64,000 nucleotides of DNA from Acanthornis magna (taxonomy: Eukaryota > Chordata > Aves > Passeriformes > Acanthizidae). Shown in pieces: positions 48,345 to 64,000 of the stretch. The stretch is from positions 12,891,501 through 12,955,500 of the forward strand of contig JAWUZG010000036.1 in assembly GCA_036785705.1 (NCBI GenBank), read 5' to 3'. Under the pieces are notes generated by a model, which saw only the letters and a program-made list of their open reading frames with translations, had not been told where the DNA came from and did not search any database. How positions within the stretch are numbered: the first letter of the stretch is position 1; every line of letters begins with the position of its first letter. The translations under genes were made by a program, and so were the position numbers.

Positions 48345-48415
48345 TTACACCAGTTTGACACAAATGTACCAGTTCAAAGTATGTACCAGTTGACACATAC
48401 ATACCAGTTTAAAGT
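48345..48415. repeat. Short degenerate tandem repeat, about 18 bp, four copies
   Basis: ACCAGTT recurs at 48349, 48368, 48385 and 48403 (spacings 19, 17 and 18), mostly inside a GTACCAGTTTGACACA-like unit. An inverted partner, ACTGGTTTG, follows at 48424. Confidence 0.8.
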
Positions 48416-48716
48416 GTGATCTTACTGGTTTGCCACACTCCTCCATTTGAATCAAAGACTCACTAATGTCCGCAGGAGAAGTACTGGCTGAGAGTGCCAG
48501 TCAGGCCTTAATTCCAACTGTCATACTCTGTTGGATGCTCTGGCTACAAACTTTGGACATGGCCCATTTGAAAGAATAAAGCTGTCAACTGAATTGAAAA
48601 GCCTAAGGGAATGCAGCTGTATGGAATTCCTGAGTGATGCTCCACATCAAGAACAGAGGCTTTCATCATATTGTCATATGAATTTACTCCATCTTTAAAG
48701 AATTGTATTTGGGCTC

Positions 48717-48725
48717 TTTTTTTTT

Positions 48726-48757
<32 letters not shown>
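48717..48757. repeat. Poly(T) tract interrupted by GCC
   Basis: Ten T, then GCC, then 28 T on the plus strand. It could be the reversed tail of an old insertion, but no insert body was recognised. An ORF with a poly-Lys run on the minus strand here is an artefact. Confidence 0.93.
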
Positions 48758-48760
<3 letters not shown>

Positions 48761-51700
48761 ATAAGAACACAGCAAGCCTAAAAGCATGGGAAAATCCACA
48801 CTGTCTATATGTAATGTAAAAAATAAGAAAGATGAACATGAAGGTAGTCTTCTGTTTACATCATAAATTATATTGCAGCCTCCTTTCACAGGGTAATCAT
48901 CTAGATTTGGATTAAACATAGCATTCACTCATTTCTGTATACATGGCTGATTCAGATGCACAGTCCAATAGCATGTCATTTGTGGAGTCTTTTGCATTTA
49001 TTGCATTTATGCTGTAACACAATTATACCATATGCAAAACTGCAAATGAAGGACAGAGAATAAGCTGATAGAGTACCCTAACTGCTAGAATTTTTTTCTG
49101 CCCCAATAATGTTTTATAGGTGAAGCCAAATATACACACATAAAACATATGAATTAAGTATGCTGAAGTATTGCTCAGATTCAGATTTTAGCTGTTATGA
49201 AAGATGATTCTACATTGCACCCTGATAGAGCAATGGAAATATCATATAATAGTACTAGAAGCTGCTTTGAGAAAGTGAGTAGCAGTGGCTGCCTGCTCCA
49301 TGCAGCTTGAGCTTTATCATCATCTGCATTTGGAAAATCCAAATAGGCTCATTTGCAATACTGATTTTGTGGAGCCAGAAATCACAGTGCTCCAAGTCAG
49401 CTTATTCTGCAGGAATAGTGCTTAAGTCATGTCATCTCAATTTTTAAAGACTGAGAGCAATTTTCTAGTCCTGAGATCGCTTAGGCCTTACTCAAAAAGC
49501 CATGACTGAATGAGTATAAGTGGCAGCTCTTAATGTTTTGCCCACATTATGAAATGGGGTTACAGCTTTTCCTAGATAGCCAGTGGGTTATTAGTGAGCT
49601 GCATCTCTTTGAAAGGATAAGTGCAGTTCGGGGGAGGATCAGGCATCTAAGGCAGGGGCTAGAGACTATGACACTGTGGGCAGGCTTCACTTTAGGGCTG
49701 AGAGAGCAAGCAATTAAAATCGATGTTGGAGCCATGAGATATAGAGGAGGGGGTTGTTTTCCCCAGAGCACTTATTTATTTCTGCGAACAAGTATGTAAA
49801 AGGATTGTTAATAAGAGCTACTTGAAACCACAGAAATTAGACCCTGAATGAAGCAGACTCTCATCAACTATTGTCTGAGTGTTTCAGAACACCACAATTT
49901 TCTATAACAGTGTGTCGTTATGTCCTCCTGATACATCTGTCTAATTCAGCAACACAGCTTGCCCTAATTAGTAAAAAAGTATTGCTGTAATATAAGGAGT
50001 TCAGTACAGTTAATTTAATTGGGTTTAACCAGATGAAGGAAGATTGGCTCAGAAAAGCCCCAGCACCACAGAAGACCACTATCCCAGCCAAAAGAAAGGC
50101 CGGTTACAGTATTTCTCCTTGGAGTGTCTAAGTAAGTGAGACTTAGAAAGACAAACCAAAGGGAGAAAACATTTCTCCAGTATAAATCTCACCAGCAAAA
50201 ACTTCAGATATAAGTATTTCCAAAGACCCCGATTGACTTCAAAGGGAGCACAATTCAAGTTACTCCAGTATGACATGTTGATGAAGAAAACAATTCTTGT
50301 CTGCCTTACAATCAGGTATCCAAAAAACCCTCAAAACAAATGTGGATTATTACATTTGGTTAATACACATATGTTATGTACTAAAATACCTGGAGTTTTC
50401 TAGATAGAATTAATATTTTATACAAGAAAGTAGTTTAATTTTTCATGTAATCTTTTTAGCATCTCAGGTCCTGAACATACACTTGATTAAGCTTGAAAGA
50501 AGACATTGAATTCTTTGAATCTGCCCTGTTGCAGTTAGGTTACCCAAACTGCAATCTTAATTCAAGTTGAACTGCATTAGAACCTGAAGTGAGAAACTCT
50601 CTCAAGACTTGGAAAGACAAAAGGATCATGTCTTTTGCAGACTAAGGAACTGGAAAGGAACAGTGTTAGGAATTCTAAATCAGTATTTTGAGGTTTGATC
50701 CAGGGTCTATCAGGTGGTATTATCTGACTACCTGTGCACTTTACTGTACATCAATAGCACCCTTTCACAGTGCCTGTGATTTTGAGCAGATTTTATAAAA
50801 AGGTTTTGCTGGGTGACAAGTGCAGCTAACTAGGTCTCAGTGATCGTGATCTGAACCAAGACCCATCAAATCCAGAAGCTTCATTCAGAATTGCTGGATG
50901 AGCTGGAATCAGAACTGGCTGACTAACTCAAAAACCAGGCAGTATTACTATTTTTTCCCATTATGTATAATATGCTGTCGGAACACTATTAGGCTTCTTC
51001 CATGTCCCAGAAAAGTCTCCTACCACCTTTGGAAGAGTTTGAGAACCACCAGGACCTCTTATGTCAGACCCAGCTACTTCTTTGCTCAGAAGGTTAAACC
51101 TTTCAAAGAGACAGCTCACACATCTGACTTGTGCAATCAACCTGAGGGAATTGTGCAGGTGGTGATGTAGTGGGCCATCACTGTAGGATGTCAGCATGAT
51201 GTGTAACATACAAAGACACAGATAACTCAAGAAATCATCTGCATCATATTGACCCAGTCACCCACCAAGCTTCAACGCTTCAATCCTACCATAATAGAGC
51301 AGACCATTTAGATTACAGGAGAATGGTGGGCAACTGAGAAAATGGCTTCTGATAAATCTGACAGAATTACTCAATCCTGAAGGAAACAGTATATGTCTTT
51401 GCCAGAGTGTTGCACTGCTGTAGGTGGTTTTCCTTCTAAAATCAGAATGTAGTTTGCCTGGGGGTCGCTGAGGCTATGGCAAGGGATGTGGGGCTTTGGT
51501 TTGTGTATTGAAGGAGAACCTGGATTAAGCCAGAGGATACAGGACTTTGAATTAGAAAAATGCTGAACTCAACCAGAAGAGTCCAGGCCAACTCAGCAGT
51601 GCCAGTGTTGGACTGTTCATATAACCAAAATTATCATTTAGCTATATATCAAGGCTGGAAACCAAACAGGCATCAGAGACTACAGTGTAGTTCTGTTTTC

Positions 51701-53085
51701 TGCTCAGGCTTGCGAAAATCAGTGAGTGGGTGTGCATATATGACTGGAAGCAATCAACTTAGTGCCACTTAATGAGCTACTATTAGTGAGTTTTGATTGC
51801 ATTAGCTGACACATATAGTCTTACCTTGTTGCAAATGAAAATAAAATGTGTTGCCTCGAACTACTTTTAAGCAGCAGGCACTTGGTTGCTTGCTTGTCCC
51901 TGTCCTGCATGCTTAAGTGTTTCAAACTGACATGAATGTGTTACTTCTGAAGAATAAGACTACACAACTTTCCATGTGAACCTCCCACTGATGCAGGTTG
52001 AAAGATTCCCCCTTTAAAAGAAATAGCAGAGCTGCTGAGAACAGCACCTATGCAATGCAACCCAGTCTGAGAGCTGCTGTTAGCCAGCCACAGATTATCT
52101 CAATTTCAAGGTTTACAAAAAAGTGGTCCCTTAACCAAATTCAAAGGTCCCTAAATGGATCTGTTTAAGAAGAAACAATCTGGCTTCAAGAAAAACAAGA
52201 AAAAACATCAGAATTTCAGACTGTACATTTTCAGGGAATTCCCTCTAGAACTAACTGAGCACTTGTGACATTAGAAGAATTCAGAGCATTCAGTTTGTGC
52301 CCTGAGGGGTGAAATGACAACTAATGTTCTTTAGGGTTTTAAAACAAATTTCACCTGTGCATGTAGGTGATCACTGAGCTGGAAAACGTCTAACAGGGAT
52401 CCCCCAATACATTCAAGTCCCTTTTTACAAAGATTCCTTTCTTCACACTGCTCCCATCCTTCAGTATTTCAGGCACACAAAATGCACACATTCACCTTCC
52501 CTTCCACTGCAGATCAGTGTTGCAAGCCCAGGGAACAGTGGTGCTGTGATGTACCTGAAATCCCAGCTAAGAACTGGTTTTGGTACCATATTTTTAAGAA
52601 CGTGTCACCTTTGACTGAAAAGATGTAGGAATTCAGTCTGTTTTGGTTAGCACATAAGCAGTAACTTGTCATTTTCCTTCAAACACTCATTATTTCCAGA
52701 GATGAGAAGAAAAAAAGTGTAACACATTAAAAGTGTTTAAAGGGGAAGTGAGGTGTTTAACAACTGAGAGCTACATTTGGAAAACTGTAAGGTTATAGCA
52801 ATCTCACACAAAACCAATAATAATTCTGTATTGATTGAAAGTAAATAAAAGAAATTTGCATTTCATCAACAAAAATTCTTGCCTGAATAAAAAGCAGATG
52901 AAGTCTTCTCAGTGCAAAAATACTTCCTTTTTGTTTTACAACATAACAGATTTCCTGATCAACAAATGAAGTTAACACAAATTTATTATTCAACTTTAAG
53001 CAAGCTGCATTCTAAGTTGAGTTCTTTGTTTTGAATTCTGTCTGTAAAATGTGCCAAAGAGATGGAAAGGACAGAATAATTGTGT

Positions 53086-53217
53086 TTTTTCCTTTCTTTT
53101 TTGTTTTGTTTGTTTTCTTTTTGGTTTTTGTTTTTGTTTTTGTTTTTGGTTGGTTTTTTTTTTTGTTTTGGTTTTTTTTTTTGTTTGGTTTTTTTTTTTG
53201 TTTATAACAAAAAAAAA
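53086..53217. repeat. T-rich (TTTTTG)n-type low-complexity tract
   Basis: About 130 bp of T with regularly spaced G or GG, ending in a short poly(A). It is low-complexity intron sequence. The Lys/Gln-rich ORF on the minus strand (52996-53238) is an artefact. Confidence 0.93.
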
Positions 53218-56200
53218 AATACTGTAAGTGACTTGCAAATTACTTAGAATAATTTAGACTGCAACCTGGAACTTATTTTAAGAATCTGAAGAACAAAAAA
53301 GCACAACACAATGAAGTAAAATATTTGCCTGTTTTTCCTTAAGTGATGTAAGCACATTTTTTTCCATGAACAAGTAAATGTGTCAAGCAATTTGATGTAT
53401 TTTTTCATTAAAAATTGTTTCCAACTGAGTTATACATAGAAAATTCATCTTAAAATATCTTTTTAGAGCAGGTTGGACTTTGAAGTTTCACTGGCTCTTT
53501 TTAGCCAGTAATACCCATGATATGGTAATATCAGAGATTCCTAGAAAAGAATATGATACATCAAAAGGAATTTCAGCATCAATTTCTTTGAAGGAAAGAC
53601 GACTATTTCTAATTTGTTAAACTGAGGTGCAGTTACTTGTCTCAGTATCTGCATGTCTTTCTGCTGTCCTAGAGTCTTGGCCAGCACTTTTCAGGAAAAA
53701 TGTGGGCTTTTTTCTCCATAACTTCAGATGTATACTCGCAATATTTCATTAATAAAATCAGGCCTTACTGGCTCAGAAACAAAAGAATAAGCTTGCCTTC
53801 CTGTTCTGGATGAGACAACATATCCTTTCTAACTGCAGTAATAGGGGAAATGTCCTAGAGTAAACTGCATCCTCTTGATATTTCTTTTACCACAGACAGC
53901 AGCAGAGGGATGCTGCTGTCTTCAGAAGTTACTGACAGAATAGCAGTAGGTAGTCCAGCTCAGGGAATGGGTGTATAGTGGTCATTTAGCAGGTCATCAG
54001 ACCAATGACCCCGCTGCAGTTCCCTATAGTCAGTGTTCCTTGGCTGGGTTCTACTCCTTTGAAAGATGGAAGCAAGTTTAAAAGAAATCAGCAAATTTTG
54101 TGTAATAATACTTGTTAGAGCTTATAGTGACAAGGTGATGAAGAATACAGTGTTGAGCTTCTCTAAAGAAAGCTGTTAAAACTGCCCCAGCAGTTGATTT
54201 TTAGAAGTGAGACTCAGTTGGCCAAGTCCTGAGGAGCCCAGGATGTTGTGTCTGAGCTGTGTTCTATGACCTTGTGGAAATGGGAGAAGAACAGCCTTAA
54301 GTGAGATGTCTTCTTACACTCAGAATACATCTTGGAGCTTGGACAGACTTGTCTGCTGAGAGTGTCTTGGTCCTCTGGTCTACACTGCTATCCACTGCTC
54401 TTTTTCTTCAGAATCACAGCAGGATCATACCGGTTCTCTCCCTTTGGAGCGGCATAACGGGCTGTGATGCAGCAGTGGACCACTTATCGGCTTTTCTTTT
54501 TCCTAGTAATCTATTTTTTAACCTGATTAGAGACCTGGGTTAGGTAAAAACAGAAATTCTCTAGTAATTTGATCTCTTGCTCCATTTACCAGGGCAATGG
54601 CCCCTTAACAAGAAGGGCATAAGAAGTGTTACCTCTTCTACCGCTTCCTGCGTTTGCAAGTTCTGGGCAGCCACAGCAGTTCAAAAAATGTCAGCATTAA
54701 GTAATCAGGTTTCAACAAGACACCCACACAGCTTTCTGCTTCACTAATGTCTTCAAATATATGCTGACAATTCTTCCAGTGATGATTTTACGCGTCTTTC
54801 AGCTAGTTCCCTTTCTCCTCTATGCTGCTGTTCGGAGCTTTTTTAGGGTTTTTTACTTTCCATCCCTTCTCTCTCTTTTCCGTTTGATTTTCCTTCTCTT
54901 TAAACTTGTTTTCCTGTCTTTCATCACAGATCCTGTGCTATAATTCCTCATATTATCTCACTACCCCTCACTGCCTCAGTTACTTCTTTTTCTCTTGCAC
55001 ACCTTCATCTCTCTGCTGGAAATCCCACAGACAGGATTCACAATAACTCTGTGCTCATCTGCCTTGGACCTTGCATCTTCCTGTCTAAAGCACCCACCTC
55101 TCCTGTTCACAAACTTTAGCAGCTTTTTCTAGTCTTTTCATATAATCTCTATGTCCTGCTTTTATTATTGTTGAAGACCATGTTATTTCTTCCAAGGGAT
55201 AATTGAAACAATGTTCCTTTTATGGGCTTTCACTTTCTTACATTCAGCTGACATTTTTCTCCCTAGCTACACCCATATTTGTCCCACTAGCTTTCTCTCA
55301 TTGAAGCAGCTTTGCACTCATCCTGTCTTTTATTCTTTTCCATAACTAATTCATCAAAATATACTTTGGGTTCTCTGATTCGAAAAAAACAAAACCTTTC
55401 CACCTGTTCCCTTCTGTGTCCTTGTTTCTTTACTTTCCCTCCCAACTCCCTGAATGAAACTCCCTTTGCTTTCTCTGTGAGGTTTACTACTTTGGGCACA
55501 GTGACTCGTGTTGTACCTCTACTGAGGATGGTACCTGACTGTATTAATCTCTTGGTTATCACCTTATACTTTGACTTTATGAGTTGTTTGTAGCAGAGCC
55601 CACCTTTTCATTTTGGGTTTGCAAACAACAGAGCACAACTTGTTCCCTTCCTTGGTTGGAGCTGCATCCATAATAAATAATGACACAATGAATTCAGCAT
55701 TTTAACACTGCCATCCACTGGCTGTCTTATCATGACATTCCAGATTTCACTAAAATCCTGAAGTATTGTTTTTGTTGCTACTGACTGGAATGTATTATTT
55801 TAAGTTCAGTATTTGAGAGGAATGTAAATGCCAGAACTCTTTATGCTCTATTCCTTTCAAACGCAAGACATACACCTTTTGTTTTCTCTTTTTCTTTACA
55901 AAGTGAAATATTGAGGTTGGTTGAAGGATCGGGGATGTAGATTAAATTGTTACGTGCAATTAATCCACTTACATTACATGAATGATGTGTATATTTGTAA
56001 TGTATATTTCTCATGTTTAAAAAACAAACAAGACTTAAGCATGTATATAGGTGCAAAAAGGAAATAGGATAATTTGGAACTAACCTAAATTTGTGTACTT
56101 CCCTGTCAACCCTTCCATCTTCCACCTCATTTAGCAATGTCCCGAATCAAAGTTGTTTCTTTATTTTAATAATACTCTGTGGGTTTCCTTTCCATGAGCA

Positions 56201-57644
56201 CATTCACTTTATCATTGAATCCATACATAAAGACTTCTATGATTTTTTTCCCCCTTGCTATTTTATGTTTTTAAACTTTCCCCTCTTTTATTCCTTGGTT
56301 TTCTTTCACGTCATTTCTGTGATACAACCAAGCTTATTATAACTAAGCTTATTGATAAATGATTAACATTCCATGATTAGAACAACTTGCCTTTTACATT
56401 TCCTAATGTGCTCTTCTCCTAAGCAGTGGCAGGAATATTTACTTTCTTAGTACAAAAGTTCACCTGTGACAAGAGACTGTGAAAATCTTAAAGATGTGAA
56501 GTCAAATAAATTTTATATGTAAATGTGTTTCCAGAAAATTTTGAAAGGAAGAATAGAGAGGGAAAAAAGGGAATAAATGTGTGCTGTTTCAGTAATTATA
56601 TTGTTTATCCATTTTACTGCCATGTGCTGAAATATAACCCAAAATTCTAGGAAATGAAGTGGATTACTAGTTCAAGGATGGAGCACTAATTGAATTCTTC
56701 ATTGAAATGACTCATCTAAGCAACGCAGTCAGCTGGATTGTCCTCCTGAATGCAAAAATCTTTACAAATGTTATCCTGGCACATACAAAATACAAGAAGC
56801 TTGACTCTTCTTCCTCGAAAAGAAAGGATATATGTCAGAGGAAGATTTTCTGGAAGGGAGGCACTATTTCCAAGAAAAATACATTTTCTCTTATAGCAAA
56901 GCAATACGAATTGGTCTTGTTCTAACCCATTTTGTCTCAACAAAAATTGGTCGTACCTGGCACAAAGCTTACAGAGTACTTCAATCTACAGAGCTTAACT
57001 GAGTCATGGACCTTACACTAACCCTCTCTAAAGGCAGTAATTTTTCTTACCTTGACACTCTACATAGAAAAAGAGCTATAATTAAATGAAATAATAACAG
57101 TTCTAAAAATTATATAAGCTGAAAAAAATATGTTCATTTATGACTTCAAGTTAAATATCAGATCTAATTTCACTCATTATTATGAAAACCCTTATTCTTT
57201 TTTGTACCTACTCTTATTTTCTTAAAGAGGATATTGATTTGTTTTTTTCCTCATTAAAAAACATAATTCACTGAGGTATTGTGCCAAGTCTGATTCTTTA
57301 TTTTAGATATATATTTGAACCATAAACACCAATTTGGCCATGAAATTTGGAGTAGATTAGGCAAAAAAAGCAACCAAACAGAAAAGAATTATTAATTTCT
57401 CCTGCTTAGAAGTGACTGGAAGATAGAACATTTAAATATTTTTGGTGTTTTACAAATAAATAGAGATATGCATCTGACTTGCAGTGCTCATGCAACGTAG
57501 GCTCTACATATACTTGAGAAGTATGACTCACTAGCAGAGAATACACACTTCACAGAATAGTGAGAGAGGACAGAATAAGTTTATAAAGGTCTTTTGTTAG
57601 AATTTTGTCTTTTAGTGAAGGGGGTATTTGAAATAATTTTTTCT

Positions 57645-57665
57645 CTTGAATATATTATATTCAAG
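57645..57665. other. 10-bp-arm near-palindrome
   Basis: CTTGAATATA, one central T, then TATATTCAAG. It lies about 450 bp downstream, in transcription, of the donor of the 192-nt PDE4D exon. The function is unknown. Confidence 0.7.
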
Positions 57666-58115
57666 AATTATATTTTCTGACAGCTGGTGAAGCTTTTCTC
57701 TAAGAACCTAAAAAAATCTTTTTTCTAAAAACCAAAAAAACTCCAGTGTAAATAAATGGAATCTATTTCTTAAGTAAATGAAGAAGCATAAATTGAGTTT
57801 GTATTGTTTCTCTTGAAAATAACTTAAGAGCCAGAAAACAGTTCTCCCTAGCATTTTAGTACACCAGTATAGACTGTCATTATTATTCTGTCAAAGCTAG
57901 TAGAGTGCATAAACATGTCAAGTACACCCTCATGATATCCTTCAGAAAGCTGCAGGAACAAGTATAATCTTCATTAAAGAAATAAACAAACAATTTTCCA
58001 TTACTTCACTAGCATAAGTGATTACAGTCTTTGACTTTTCAAAAATAAGTTCTATGGCTGCAAAAATCTCTATGTTGGACAAATTACAGACTAGAAATAT
58101 TTTGTAAGGTACTTA

Positions 58116-64000
<5,885 letters not shown>

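Overview
This window is vertebrate, almost certainly avian, genomic DNA from inside one large gene. The best-supported feature is a run of five minus-strand coding exons that together encode the N-terminal regulatory part of cAMP-specific phosphodiesterase 4D (PDE4D). The bird assignment rests on several truncated CR1 LINEs with the ATTCTATGATTCTGTGA-type 3' end and on one LTR of a type I recognise from bird genomes. PDE4D is Z-linked in chicken, so a Z-chromosome origin is likely, but this is inference from synteny.

Layout, in order of transcription (right to left): 64000-58309 intron; exon 58117-58308 (192 nt, start of UCR1 with the RRESF protein kinase A site); 44364-44400 (37 nt); 42102-42175 (74 nt); 41146-41195 (50 nt, linker LR1); a 37-kb intron; exon 3708-3820 (113 nt, start of UCR2); then intron to the left edge. 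All five exons have GT/AG borders and compatible phases, giving 155 continuous codons. The isoform-specific long-form first exons lie beyond the right edge, and the rest of UCR2 and the catalytic exons lie beyond the left edge.

The most functional non-exonic region is 3530-4300. It is a CpG island that holds the intragenic promoter and first exon of the short isoforms PDE4D1/PDE4D2. The PDE4D1 first exon (3708-3938) reads directly into the UCR2 exon, so the splice acceptor used by long forms is itself coding sequence in PDE4D1. A TATA-like element lies at 4275-4280 on the minus strand.

The rest is AT-rich intron with transposon remnants: CR1 pieces at about 7400-9096, 11253-11453, 16838-17224, 18191-18330, 21688-21815, 26851-27221 and 37114-37641; an LTR at about 15315-16367 with a possible target duplication; and simple repeats. 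A second CpG-rich block (27245-27930) carries five copies of a 43-bp minisatellite and has no obvious gene. I see no self-contained novel system. The points most worth checking are the dual-use splice acceptor, the orphan CpG island with its minisatellite, the 5'-inverted CR1, and a few symmetrical elements in otherwise plain intron.
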